Shown piece by piece: positions 17,269-25,312 of a stretch of DNA of 64,000 bases (position 1 is its first letter; each line of letters begins with the position of its first letter). This DNA comes from Flavobacterium anhuiense (lineage in GTDB: Bacteria; Bacteroidota; Bacteroidia; Flavobacteriales; Flavobacteriaceae): NCBI RefSeq assembly GCF_900101855.1, contig NZ_FMVC01000004.1, positions 372,001-436,000 on the forward strand. Direction: 5' to 3'. Below the pieces are notes generated by a model that had not been told where the DNA came from, ran no database searches, and saw only the letters and a program-made list of their open reading frames with translations. The translations under genes were made by a program, and so were the position numbers.

Positions 17269-18949
17269 ATTTCTTCTAATCGCATTGTTTGTTTTTTCGT
17301 GTGCAGAAAAGACCTCTACTTCTATTGATGATAAAGATATAAGAGAAAAAGCCTTTCAGTTTAGAGAAAAGGGAATTGCACAGCTTCAAGAAAAAAACTT
17401 TAATAGCGCTTTTTATTCTTTTAATAAATCTAAAATCTCTTACGAAAAGATCAAAGACAGTGCTAACATCGTCTTCAATCTTATTCAGATGGCTTCGATC
17501 CAACAGATAAACGGAGATTATTATGGAAGCAAAGAAACACTGACGGAAGCTTTGCCTTATATCAAGAGAAAAGATATTTACAGCGCATCTATCAATAATT
17601 TTTTTGGCATTGCCGACAAGGAACTTTCTTTATATGACGATGCTATATCTTATTATAAAGAAGCTATAAAAGATTGTACAGATTCTATCTCAAAACAACC
17701 TCCTTTGAATAATATAGCCGTAGTATATATTCAACAGAAAAACTACAACAAAGCAATTTCCATTTTAAAATCAATTTTAAATAAAAAAGATTTAGACAGC
17801 ATCTTGTCTTCTAAAACTAAATCGAGAGTTCTTGATAATCTTGGGTTTGCTTACTTCAAAATAGGAAAACCAGACAAAGGTTTGCTTTTAATGAATGAGA
17901 GCTTGGATTTAAGGACTAGAACTGAAGATTTTTATGGAAGCATTGAAAGTTATCTTCATTTAGCCGAATATTATTCAAAAAACGATGTGAAAAAATCAAA
18001 TGAGTATGCTAAAAAAGCTTATGAAATTGCAACTAAATTCAATAGTATTGATGAGCGACTGAGAGCTTTAGCGTTTCTTGTTTCTAACGGATCTGAAACA
18101 AAGTATGGCAAGAAATATATTTCTTTAAATGACAGCATTATTAAAATCAGAAACAATTTTAAAAACAAGTTCGCTAAAATTAAATACGATTCCAAAAAAG
18201 AAAAAGACGAAAATCAGAAACTTAAATTAGAGAAAGCTGAGAATTTGCTTGCGCTTCAGAAAGCTAAATATCAAAAGATATTTTTCATAATAGGCATTTC
18301 ATCTCTTTTTCTACTATTGCTTTATTTGAGAAAGTTTTATCAGAATCGAAATCGAATTGAGAAAATAAAAACAGCATACAGTACAGAAACCCGAATTGCA
18401 AAAGACATTCATGACGGTCTGGCAAATGATGTTTTTCATGCTATTACTTACACGCAAACTCAGCCTTTAACCAACGAAAGCAATAAAGAAAACTTACTCC
18501 AGAAACTTGATGACATTTACTCACGCGTTCGTGGAATTTCTAGAGAAAACAATGATATAGATACGGGTTCAAATTTTCCGAACAATTTAAAAGCAATGCT
18601 TTCTACTTATAATAGCAGTCAGACTAACGTTATCATAAATGGTGTTGAAAAAATAAATTGGGATTCGGTTGATGATTTAAAGAAGATTGCCATTCAGCGA
18701 GTTTTACACGAATTAATGGTCAATATGAAAAAACATAGTGAAGCTCCTGTCGTGTCTATAAAGTTCAATACGGACTCAAATTCTCTGCTTATTGATTACA
18801 GTGACAACGGAAAAGGCTGCGAAAAATCAAAAATTATAAAAAATGGTCTTCAAAATATGGAAATCCGTATTCTGGCTGTAAAAGGAACTATTACTTTTGA
18901 AACTGAACCGAATAAAGGTTTTAAAGTAAAAATAACAATGCCTAAATAA
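17249..18949 (+). CDS. Lipoprotein-type TPR histidine kinase, NarL class (cassette A)
   Basis: A 566-residue sensor kinase. The N-terminus is a lipoprotein signal (LFVFSC, Cys18), followed by a periplasmic region of about six TPR-like repeats (about 30-290; e.g. YDDAISYYKEAI, NYNKAISILKSIL), a coiled coil, one membrane helix (about 347-366) and a cytoplasmic HisKA_3 dimerisation domain (TRIAKDIHDGLANDVFHAI, phospho-acceptor His388). HATPase_c follows with N box (HELMVNMKKHSE) and G1 (DYSDNGKGCE). It probably phosphorylates the NarL-type regulator encoded 6 bases downstream. A close paralogue is at 28977-30731. The start matches the paralogue's M-x-RSPF; the ATG sits in a hairpin loop. Confidence 0.93.
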   Translation: MIRSPFLFLLIALFVFSCAEKTSTSIDDKDIREKAFQFREKGIAQLQEKNFNSAFYSFNKSKISYEKIKDSANIVFNLIQMASIQQINGDYYGSKETLTEALPYIKRKDIYSASINNFFGIADKELSLYDDAISYYKEAIKDCTDSISKQPPLNNIAVVYIQQKNYNKAISILKSILNKKDLDSILSSKTKSRVLDNLGFAYFKIGKPDKGLLLMNESLDLRTRTEDFYGSIESYLHLAEYYSKNDVKKSNEYAKKAYEIATKFNSIDERLRALAFLVSNGSETKYGKKYISLNDSIIKIRNNFKNKFAKIKYDSKKEKDENQKLKLEKAENLLALQKAKYQKIFFIIGISSLFLLLLYLRKFYQNRNRIEKIKTAYSTETRIAKDIHDGLANDVFHAITYTQTQPLTNESNKENLLQKLDDIYSRVRGISRENNDIDTGSNFPNNLKAMLSTYNSSQTNVIINGVEKINWDSVDDLKKIAIQRVLHELMVNMKKHSEAPVVSIKFNTDSNSLLIDYSDNGKGCEKSKIIKNGLQNMEIRILAVKGTITFETEPNKGFKVKITMPK

Positions 18950-18955
18950 GAGCCT

Positions 18956-19624
18956 ATGTTTAAAAAAGTAATAATAGCCGAGGATTTTGAAGAATTCAAT
19001 TTAGCCATCAAACAGACTTTGAATGATTTCAACATTGTCAATTTCCAACACGCTAAATATTGTGATGATGCTTTTCTTAAAATTAGAAAAGCGATTCAGG
19101 ATAACGAACCATACGATTTATTAATTAGCGATCTTTCGTTTAAAAAAGACCATCGCGAAGTAAAAATCGGCAGCGGAGATGAACTGATTCAAAAAGTCCG
19201 CGAACTCCAGCCTGATATTAAAATCATCGCCTACTCGATTGAAGATAAAAGCGTTCGCATAAAATCACTTTTTGAAGATTCTGAAATTAATGCCTTTGTG
19301 CTAAAAGGCAGAAATAGTATTGAAGAACTCAAAAAAGCATTGACCATAATTTCGTCTTCTGATCAAAGATTTATTTCACCAGAAGTTGCTTCAGCGCTTC
19401 AGGAAAAAGGCAATTATGAAATAGACGATGTAGATATTAAAATCTTAAAATATTTGTCTGCTGGAACTTCTCAGGATGAAATTATAGAAATCTTTAAAAG
19501 CAGCGATATAAAACCAAATAGCAAAAGCGCTATGGAAAAAAGATTGGCAAAACTAAAAGACTTTTTCAAAGCCAACAATACCATTCATCTGGTTTCGATT
19601 ACAAAAGATATGGGGATAATTTAA
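18956..19624 (+). CDS. NarL/LuxR-like response regulator (cassette A)
   Basis: A 222-residue regulator: receiver domain about 1-130 (acidic pair Glu9-Asp10, phospho-acceptor Asp59 in LLISDLSF, lysine in AFVLKGRN) and a C-terminal helical output of about 70 residues (VDIKILKYLSAGTSQDEIIE, then SKSAMEKRLAKLKDFF) resembling, but diverged from, the LuxR HTH. The start follows the kinase stop by 6 bases, so the pair is translated together. Cassette B lacks such a gene, so this protein may serve both kinases. A palindrome 70 bases after its stop recurs at two other promoters and is a candidate target (inference). Confidence 0.93.
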   Translation: MFKKVIIAEDFEEFNLAIKQTLNDFNIVNFQHAKYCDDAFLKIRKAIQDNEPYDLLISDLSFKKDHREVKIGSGDELIQKVRELQPDIKIIAYSIEDKSVRIKSLFEDSEINAFVLKGRNSIEELKKALTIISSSDQRFISPEVASALQEKGNYEIDDVDIKILKYLSAGTSQDEIIEIFKSSDIKPNSKSAMEKRLAKLKDFFKANNTIHLVSITKDMGII

Positions 19625-19645
19625 ATCTCTATTTATTACCCATTT

Positions 19646-19668
19646 AAGCTCCTTCGGGAGCTTTTTTT
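19646..19668 (+). terminator. Terminator after the cassette A response regulator
   Basis: AAGCTCC-TTCG-GGAGCTT, a 7-bp stem with a stable UUCG tetraloop, followed by a T run: a textbook intrinsic terminator. Confidence 0.92.
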
Positions 19669-19693
19669 ATTTTCAAGAATTATAATATCGGAT

Positions 19694-19737
19694 TATGGAT
19701 TTCCGTAAAATACTGGTTTTGATTGGTTTTACTTTTG
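19694..19737 (+). promoter_or_regulatory. Palindromic operator and -7 box of the six-gene operon
   Basis: TATGG-ATTT-CCGTA (19694-19707) is followed after 22 bases by TACTTTTG (19730-19737), a TAnnTTTG match. The same palindrome and the same 22-base spacing occur at 23267-23310 and, on the minus strand, at 40352-40395. Conserved flanks (GGATTTCCrTAAwAyACTG) link the first two. Probably a class-II activator site. Confidence 0.75.
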
Positions 19738-19777
19738 GGTTGTAAATCAATTTAAAAATTAATTAAAATCAAAAATT

Positions 19778-20011
19778 ATGGAATACAAAGTAGTGCCATT
19801 CGTGGCTTCAATCGATCCAAAAAAAGGAACTTCTAATCATGTTGCTGAACAACTTGAAAGTTTAATCAAAAATTACACAAGCCGAGGTTGGGAATATGTG
19901 CGCTTAGAAAGTGTATCCACATTTGTTCATCCTGATAATGGTTGTTTTGGATTCGGTGCAAAACCAGGCTACACAACAAATAGTCAAATGGTTGTTTTTC
20001 AGAAAAAATGA
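19778..20011 (+). CDS. DUF4177-like small protein, first gene of the six-gene operon
   Basis: A 77-residue protein starting MEYKVVPFVASIDPKKGTSN, with EQLESLIKNYTSRGWEYVRL and a C-terminal MVVFQKK. This is the pattern of DUF4177 domains (YKV..., L..GWE..., VFKR), whose function is unknown. A GCFGFGAKPG loop is inserted. Its stop codon overlaps the next start (ATGA), indicating translational coupling. It lies directly behind the palindromic operator/promoter. Confidence 0.65.
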   Translation: MEYKVVPFVASIDPKKGTSNHVAEQLESLIKNYTSRGWEYVRLESVSTFVHPDNGCFGFGAKPGYTTNSQMVVFQKK

Positions 20012-20295
20012 AATATTTAACCTTATTAATTATTCGATTGTATTGGATTTTAATTCCGCAGTCTAACAGAAGGAAATGCATTTTTAAAAAATCCTGCTCA
20101 AATTATGTTTTTGAAATAACTCAAAAAGAAGGATTTATAAAAGGTTTAAAAGCATTTCAATTTCGATATAAAAACTGCAGAGGAAATTTTTCCATTTTTA
20201 AGAATCCAATTAATGACCAAATCCAAATGATTCTTCCTTCTCAAATCATAATTGACCGAGAAGAAATAGCGGAAAGATTAATTAAACAAATCTAA
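20008..20295 (+). CDS. YidD-like membrane protein insertion factor
   Basis: A 95-residue protein with an N-terminal hydrophobic segment (LTLLIIRLYWILIP) and the YidD/UPF0161 signature: CIFKKSCSNYVFEITQKEGF followed by KGLKAFQFRYKNCRGNF. YidD proteins assist YidC-dependent membrane insertion and normally adjoin rnpA/yidC. Here the gene is in an unrelated operon and overlaps the DUF4177-like gene by 4 bases, so it may be a paralogue with a dedicated role in inserting the operon's membrane protein (inference). Confidence 0.75.
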   Translation: MKYLTLLIIRLYWILIPQSNRRKCIFKKSCSNYVFEITQKEGFIKGLKAFQFRYKNCRGNFSIFKNPINDQIQMILPSQIIIDREEIAERLIKQI

Positions 20296-20307
20296 ATTAT
20301 CTATATC

Positions 20308-20586
20308 ATGAACCATAAAAAAATTACTCAAGTTATACTTTCATTACTCGCAATTTTCGCTTTTGCAGTTTCATGTTCAGAATCTGGTGATTCAATTGAA
20401 TCAACTGTAACTAATACAGGCTCGTCTTCGAGTCCGTCCTCAAATTCAAATTCAAATTGTCCAACAAAAACTTGTGATGATTTCAAAAGTCAAGCCGATG
20501 CTCAAAAAACTTTTGAAAGCAACAAAAAATGCTATAAAAATTTGGATGGAGATGGAAATGGAAAAGCTTGTGAACATTTAAAATAA
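20308..20586 (+). CDS. Excalibur calcium-binding domain lipoprotein
   Basis: A 92-residue lipoprotein: lipobox FAVSC (about Cys23), a Ser/Asn-rich linker (SSSSPSSNSNSNC) and a C-terminal Excalibur domain of about 40 residues (TCDDFKSQADAQKTFES, then NLDGDGNGKACE), the extracellular DxDxDGxxCE calcium-binding motif often attached to secreted nucleases. No nuclease domain is present in this protein. It lies 12 bases after the YidD-like gene and 13 before the TerB-like gene. Confidence 0.88.
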   Translation: MNHKKITQVILSLLAIFAFAVSCSESGDSIESTVTNTGSSSSPSSNSNSNCPTKTCDDFKSQADAQKTFESNKKCYKNLDGDGNGKACEHLK

Positions 20587-20599
20587 CTAAATAAAAACC

Positions 20600-20995
20600 A
20601 TGATAACACTAGAACTAAAAAGCCATTTCTTAAGATTATATCAAATGGCATTATCCGATGATCAATTTGATGTATTAGAACTTCAAATGCTATATCACTT
20701 TGCAGACGAAAGAGGAATTCCAAAAGAAGAACTCGACAAACTTTTTCTGAATCCGATTAATGCTGAGTTTATTGTTCCAGAATCTTTACATACCAAAATC
20801 GAATATCTGTATGATCTTACCAGAATTATTTGGGCCGATGGAAAAATTACTGACGACGAATTAAATATGCTTAGAAAGTATTGCCGAAAATTTGATTTTG
20901 TCGAAGAAAACATCAATGATTTATCTGATTATCTGATTGATTGTGTTCAGAAAAACATTGGTAAAGAAGAAATTATTAGTCAACTAAACGCTTAA
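20600..20995 (+). CDS. TerB-like domain protein
   Basis: A 131-residue, all-helical, acidic soluble protein. Two helical halves carry the TerB pattern: LYQMALSDDQFDVLELQMLY and ADGKITDDELNMLRKYCRKF, acidic helix pairs that bind metal in the TerB fold. TerB-like domains occur in tellurite-resistance and membrane-stress systems. Here the gene is followed 3 bases later by a coiled-coil membrane protein and then by a VWA-like lipoprotein, a combination like Ter-type stress or conflict systems (inference). Confidence 0.72.
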   Translation: MITLELKSHFLRLYQMALSDDQFDVLELQMLYHFADERGIPKEELDKLFLNPINAEFIVPESLHTKIEYLYDLTRIIWADGKITDDELNMLRKYCRKFDFVEENINDLSDYLIDCVQKNIGKEEIISQLNA

Positions 20996-20998
20996 GTT

Positions 20999-22267
20999 AT
21001 GAAACCACTTTCACAATTATTTAGTTTAAAAAAATCTGAAGATTCTCCTTTTAAAATTCCGGAAGAGAATGAAGAAGACAGAGAACAAATTAGAATCACC
21101 TATTATCAAAGCGGTTTTGCTGCATCGGTTAAGGCAACCGGAAAACCAATTGTTTTAAAAGCATGTCTTCAAAATTTATATATGAGTTTTGAAGATCAGT
21201 GCCGAAAACAAAAAATGGAACAAGACAAACTCAAACAGCCGTATCGCGAAGAACAGGAAAAAAACAGAACAGAGCTTAAAAAATCTGAAGCCGCAATTGG
21301 CATTTATGAGAAAAAAGAACAGGATATAAATGATAATATCGATCAGATAAAAAACGAAATTATTGAAGTAAAACGAAATCCTGACAAATACGGAATCGAA
21401 GAAGGAAAAGGTTTAAAAGCACAATTTTATATTGGTTTGATTCTTTTATTGCCAATTACACTTTATGTTTTGGTGTTTTATATTTCGGCTTCTTATTCTG
21501 CTTTTTTCAAAGAATTTTCAAATGACAGTTTAACTGCAGCCATTTTTGATGCCGATGCATTTACAAATGCTTTCAAAGCAAGTTGGCTCGAAGGCGTTTT
21601 GGTTACCACTATTCCGTTTGTTTTTATGGGATTGGGGTATGTTATTCATATGGTGCAAAAAGGAAAAGGAATCAAAAATATTATCAGACTTGCTGCACTT
21701 TTTACTATTACATTTCTATTTGATGGTCTTTTGGCGTACATCATTGAGAAAAAAATATACGAGTTTAATAAAACAACAGAATCTTCCCCTTACAATTTAA
21801 ATATCGCTTTGGGTGAGCCAGAATTCTGGATGATCATATTTGCTGGTTTCGTGGTGTATATTATCTGGGGGTTGGTATTTGATTTTGTAATGAAAGAATT
21901 TGAAAACATTGATAAAATTCGAGCTTTTATAAGAGGGCGAAAAGAAAATTTATTAAATCTAGAAAAACTAAAATCTGATTATGTTAATAAAATCAACGGT
22001 TTTAAAGAACAGATTGTAACCATAAATGGTAAAATATCAGAACTTCAATTAAAAATAGACGGCTTTGTTTTTCCTGTAAAAGAATATCTGCATTATCATC
22101 ATCAATATAAAGAAGGCTGGTTTCAAGCTATCAATACAGAAATTGCCTTGCCTCATAAAGAAAAAGTAGAATTGCTGGAAAATTGCGAAAATCTATCTGA
22201 AGAGCATCTTGGAAGATTAAACTTAATAGATCCTGATTTTCAGCATTTGGTGTATTTTAAAAATTAA
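20999..22267 (+). CDS. Coiled-coil membrane protein of the TerB-linked operon (unknown family)
   Basis: Not recognised as a named family. It has 422 residues: an N-terminal basic/acidic region, a long cytoplasmic coiled coil (about 65-125, rich in KQKMEQDKLKQ-type heptads), four membrane helices (about 143-165, 197-218, 231-250 and 279-300), then a second coiled coil (about 305-365) and a short C-terminal domain. The layout suggests a membrane scaffold with two cytoplasmic arms. It is tightly packed between the TerB-like gene (3 bases) and the VWA-like lipoprotein gene (4 bases), so the three products probably act together. Confidence 0.8.
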   Translation: MKPLSQLFSLKKSEDSPFKIPEENEEDREQIRITYYQSGFAASVKATGKPIVLKACLQNLYMSFEDQCRKQKMEQDKLKQPYREEQEKNRTELKKSEAAIGIYEKKEQDINDNIDQIKNEIIEVKRNPDKYGIEEGKGLKAQFYIGLILLLPITLYVLVFYISASYSAFFKEFSNDSLTAAIFDADAFTNAFKASWLEGVLVTTIPFVFMGLGYVIHMVQKGKGIKNIIRLAALFTITFLFDGLLAYIIEKKIYEFNKTTESSPYNLNIALGEPEFWMIIFAGFVVYIIWGLVFDFVMKEFENIDKIRAFIRGRKENLLNLEKLKSDYVNKINGFKEQIVTINGKISELQLKIDGFVFPVKEYLHYHHQYKEGWFQAINTEIALPHKEKVELLENCENLSEEHLGRLNLIDPDFQHLVYFKN

Positions 22268-22271
22268 GATT

Positions 22272-23171
22272 ATGAAAAATACTTTACTTAAAATTTCAAT
22301 GTCTTTGTTGTTGATTTTCTTCTTTTCATGTAAAGAAGAAACCAAAACAGAAAGCAAAGAAACCTCAACTAGAAGTTCTGTTTCAGAAAATTATAACATT
22401 AGTATTTTGGTAGATTTATCAGACCGAATTAGCCTCAAAAAAAATCCAAATCCAACAATGGAAATTTATCAAAGGGACTTAGGATATATCAAATCGGTTT
22501 CTGAAGCTTTTACAGATCATCTGAAATCAAAAAAATTGAGACAGATTGATGACAAAATGCAATTGTTTTTTAATCCAGAACCCGAAAATCCTGAAATTAA
22601 TTCTATTTCTAAAGAATTGAGAATTACGGTAAATAAAGATAATGCGTCCAAGAAATTCCTTAATTCCATTAATGATACTTATTCTTCAAAAACATCAAAA
22701 ATATATGAATCAGCGATTAAAGATGATAAATATATCGGTTCAGATATTTGGAACTTTTTCGACAGCAAAGTTCAGGATCAATGCATTGACAAAGATTTTA
22801 GAAATATCTTAATTATTCTCACAGACGGATATATGTTTTATGAAGGAACGCAAATTAAAGATGGAAATTTATCGAGTTATTTAACACCTCAGCTAATTAA
22901 ACAAAATGGCTTGAATACAAATAACTGGCAGAAAAGATTCAATGAAGAAAATTTTGGTTTTATTAAAGTTGATACCGATTTGTCTAATCTTGAAGTTTTG
23001 GTTTTAGGAATAAATCCAAGCAAAAATAATCCGTTTGAAGAAAAAGTTATAAAGGCGTATTGGACAAAATGGCTTTCTGAAATGAAAATAAAACATTTCG
23101 AAATTAAAAATGCTGACTTGCCTTCAAACATGGATAAAATCATAAAAGATTTTATTTCCGAAAAAGAATAA
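22272..23171 (+). CDS. VWA-like lipoprotein
   Basis: A 299-residue exported lipoprotein: signal with lipobox FFFSC (Cys20), a charged Ser/Thr linker, then a Rossmann-like domain. ISILVDLSDRIS resembles the first MIDAS strand (D-x-S), and NILIILTDGYMFYEG resembles the TDG strand of von Willebrand factor A domains. The canonical DxSxS is altered to DLSDR, so metal binding may differ. It is the last gene of the six-gene operon, followed by a strong terminator. A periplasmic, metal-dependent adhesion or assembly role beside the four-TM coiled-coil protein is plausible (inference). Confidence 0.68.
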   Translation: MKNTLLKISMSLLLIFFFSCKEETKTESKETSTRSSVSENYNISILVDLSDRISLKKNPNPTMEIYQRDLGYIKSVSEAFTDHLKSKKLRQIDDKMQLFFNPEPENPEINSISKELRITVNKDNASKKFLNSINDTYSSKTSKIYESAIKDDKYIGSDIWNFFDSKVQDQCIDKDFRNILIILTDGYMFYEGTQIKDGNLSSYLTPQLIKQNGLNTNNWQKRFNEENFGFIKVDTDLSNLEVLVLGINPSKNNPFEEKVIKAYWTKWLSEMKIKHFEIKNADLPSNMDKIIKDFISEKE

Positions 23172-23192
23172 AAAATCAAATTTATGCTTTTT

Positions 23193-23220
23193 AAAGAGGA
23201 ACTTTATTGTCCTCTTTTTT
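23193..23220 (+). terminator. Terminator of the six-gene operon
   Basis: AAAGAGGA and TCCTCTTT enclose an 8-base loop and are followed by a T run, 21 bases after the stop of the VWA-like gene. Confidence 0.9.
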
Positions 23221-23266
23221 CCGTTTAAATCCATTCCAAAAAACTTCCATCAAATTTCCATCTCGT

Positions 23267-23310
23267 TACGGATTTCCATAATACACTGATTTTTATTGGT
23301 TTTACATTTG
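23267..23310 (+). promoter_or_regulatory. Palindromic operator and -7 box of the HsdR_N-like gene
   Basis: TACGG-ATTT-CCATA (23267-23280), then 22 bases, then TACATTTG (23303-23310). Extended identity with 19690-19737, including CTGnTTTTnATTGGTTTTAC, shows the two promoters share an origin or a regulator. Confidence 0.75.
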
Positions 23311-23336
23311 AAATATTAATTTAAAACTACAACCCA

Positions 23337-24404
23337 ATGGAAATGAATATTCAACTAAAATCATTAGCCGATAAAATAAATCAGCTAAAAAGTAAAATCG
23401 AAACCGAAGAATCTACAAAACATGCTTTTGTACTGCCTTTTATACATGTTTTAGGATACGATGCCTTTAATCCGCTAGAAGTAGTTCCTGAATTTACGGC
23501 TGATCTTGGCTTAAAAAAAGGAGAAAAAGTAGATTATGCTATTTTTCAGAATGGAGAACCAATTATTATTGTAGAATGCAAAAGCTGGAAAGAAAAACTT
23601 ACTGTTCATAATTCACAATTATTCCGCTATTTCCATGTCACTAAAACGCGATTTGCACTTTTAACAAACGGAATTCATTATCAGTTTTTCACCGATTTGG
23701 ACGATCAAAACAAAATGGACGAAAAGCCATTTTTAGAATTTGATATCTGCAATCTAAAAGAAAATACGATAAACGAAATTGCCAAATTTCATAAAGCGAA
23801 TTTTGATGTCAATAATATTGTAAGCAATGCAAGTTCATTAAAGTACATTAAGGAAATAAAAAAGCAGATAAGTACAGAATTAGAAAATCCATCAAATGAA
23901 TTTACAAAACTTTTTGCCAACAAAGTTTACACAGGCAGGCTTACAGAAAAAGTTGTGGAAGAATTCAAAGATTTAGTTCAAAAATCAGTAAATCAATTTA
24001 TTAATGATAAAATTAATGATCGTTTAAATGCGGCTTTAAGTAAAGAAACAATCAAACAACAAGACGAAGAAATTGTCTCAGTTGAAGATGATAGCAAAGT
24101 GGTTACAACCGAAGAAGAACTTGACAGTTATCGTATAGTAGTTGCCATTTTACGACGAAAACTCCCAGTAGCCAGAATCGTATATCGCGATACACAATCG
24201 TACTTTGGAATACTGCTGGATGATAATAATCGAAAACCTCTTTGCAGGCTACATCTAAATGGCGGTAAAAAATATTTAAGCCTCTTCAACAATAATAAAA
24301 CCGAAGCTAAAATTGCAATTTCATCAATTGATGATATTTACCAATACGAAAAAGAATTATTAGAGACTGTAGCGCTTTACGAAACAGAATTAAATCCCGT
24401 ATAA
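23337..24404 (+). CDS. HsdR_N-type (type I restriction R-subunit N-terminal-like) nuclease-fold protein
   Basis: A 355-residue protein. The N-terminal half (about 25-140) carries the HSDR_N/PD-(D/E)xK fold: HAFVLPFIHVLGYDAFNPLE, VDYAIFQNGEPIIIVECKSW (D...ExK metal-binding core) and LLTNGIHYQFFTD. A helical middle region follows, then a small beta-rich C-terminal domain (about 260-345, RIVVAILRRKLP). No helicase or methyltransferase domain or gene is nearby, so it is not a complete restriction system. Such stand-alone proteins are frequent in prokaryotes, usually annotated as restriction endonuclease-like, and their role is unsettled. It has its own promoter of the same design as the preceding operon. 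The start could also be the ATG at 23343. Confidence 0.85.
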   Translation: MEMNIQLKSLADKINQLKSKIETEESTKHAFVLPFIHVLGYDAFNPLEVVPEFTADLGLKKGEKVDYAIFQNGEPIIIVECKSWKEKLTVHNSQLFRYFHVTKTRFALLTNGIHYQFFTDLDDQNKMDEKPFLEFDICNLKENTINEIAKFHKANFDVNNIVSNASSLKYIKEIKKQISTELENPSNEFTKLFANKVYTGRLTEKVVEEFKDLVQKSVNQFINDKINDRLNAALSKETIKQQDEEIVSVEDDSKVVTTEEELDSYRIVVAILRRKLPVARIVYRDTQSYFGILLDDNNRKPLCRLHLNGGKKYLSLFNNNKTEAKIAISSIDDIYQYEKELLETVALYETELNPV

Positions 24405-24467
24405 GTACTCATTTTAAAGAATTTAATTCTAAGTAGATTTATTGCAGCTACAAATACCACATCGCCT

Positions 24468-24881
24468 ATGCAAAAAAACTACCTCATCTTACTTTTATTA
24501 TCTACGTTTTATTCGTGCAAGAAAGCTGCTTCTCCGCCTCCATTGCCACAAGTAAATTCGTTTTACAAACCAGTCATTACACCAGATGACCGAAAAACAC
24601 TTACACCAGAAGAAGCCAGAACGTATCATGTAAATAAAACGTATCAATACGAATACAGAACAGGAAACCCTGGAAATTACGAGTACAATTATGATGTAAA
24701 AGGAATAAACAGCAGAGGCGATTCGGTTTGTGGGAATATTAACGTTCAGGGAAAATACGGCGCAGGAATTTTAACCAGCGATTCAGTTGCTGAAGTTGAA
24801 ATAAATACGGAATGGATCTCATACGGAAAATTAAAAGCTACTGATAAACAAGGAAATGAATACCATTTGATTGTTAAATAA
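24468..24881 (+). CDS. Hypothetical lipoprotein
   Basis: A 137-residue lipoprotein of no recognised family: lipobox STFYSC (Cys17), a proline-rich linker (SPPPLPQ), then about 100 residues that look beta-rich, with repeated tyrosines (YQYEYRTGNPGNYEYNYD) and a C-terminal KATDKQGNEYHLIVK. It follows the nuclease-like gene by 63 bases with no evident terminator, and precedes the next small exported protein by 12 bases. Confidence 0.7.
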   Translation: MQKNYLILLLLSTFYSCKKAASPPPLPQVNSFYKPVITPDDRKTLTPEEARTYHVNKTYQYEYRTGNPGNYEYNYDVKGINSRGDSVCGNINVQGKYGAGILTSDSVAEVEINTEWISYGKLKATDKQGNEYHLIVK

Positions 24882-24893
24882 AAAATATATAGA

Positions 24894-25103
24894 ATGAAAT
24901 ATACTCTACTTTTACTTTTTGTTTTTGCAGCTTCTTTTCGACCTCCAGAAACAAAAGTGTTTATTTGCGGTTCTACTGGCGCAAAAAAATATCATTATAA
25001 TGAAAATTGCCGTGGTTTAAGATCTTGTAGTCATGAAATAGTTAAAACATCGCTTAAACAAGCTCAAGGTCTAGGTTTGACACTATGTGGATGGGAAGAT
25101 TAA
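24894..25103 (+). CDS. Small exported Cys/His-rich domain protein (nuclease-associated type)
   Basis: A 69-residue protein with a signal peptide (about 1-18), followed by the small motif YHYNENCRGLRSCSHEIV ... QAQGLGLTLCGWE. The pattern KxYH....C..L......I....A...G...C is found at the C-terminus of secreted thermonucleases and similar proteins and probably binds a metal through Cys and His. Here it stands alone without an enzyme domain. It follows the lipoprotein gene by 12 bases. Like the Excalibur lipoprotein upstream, it is a nuclease-tail domain encoded as a separate protein. Confidence 0.7.
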   Translation: MKYTLLLLFVFAASFRPPETKVFICGSTGAKKYHYNENCRGLRSCSHEIVKTSLKQAQGLGLTLCGWED

Positions 25104-25195
25104 AACCTTCCCGTTTTTACATTTAATTATTTGATAATAATCACTTTACAATAATTTCACATTAGTTTTTTTAATTTGATATAAAACTAATCGTT

Positions 25196-25279
25196 ATGAA
25201 ATTCTTTAATCTAAAATTCCTAGTATCATTCAAAGAATGGCTTTTTTTAAGAGCAATGCAATCTTCTTTCCTGCATTAA
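25196..25279 (+). CDS. Possible 27-residue peptide upstream of the GH1 gene
   Basis: An ATG frame encodes a basic, aromatic-rich peptide beginning MKFFNLKFLVSFKEW and ending in SSFLH, 33 bases before the glucosidase gene. A TAATTTG-like box lies just upstream. No repeated single amino acid suggests attenuation. It may be a chance frame; only conservation would tell. Confidence 0.3.
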   Translation: MKFFNLKFLVSFKEWLFLRAMQSSFLH

Positions 25280-25312
25280 TAAACCATTATAAATAAAGGA
25301 AAGCACTACTGA

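Noticed and set aside
23337..24404. Complete type I restriction-modification system
   Set aside because: Only an HsdR_N-like domain is present; no HsdM, HsdS or helicase region nearby.
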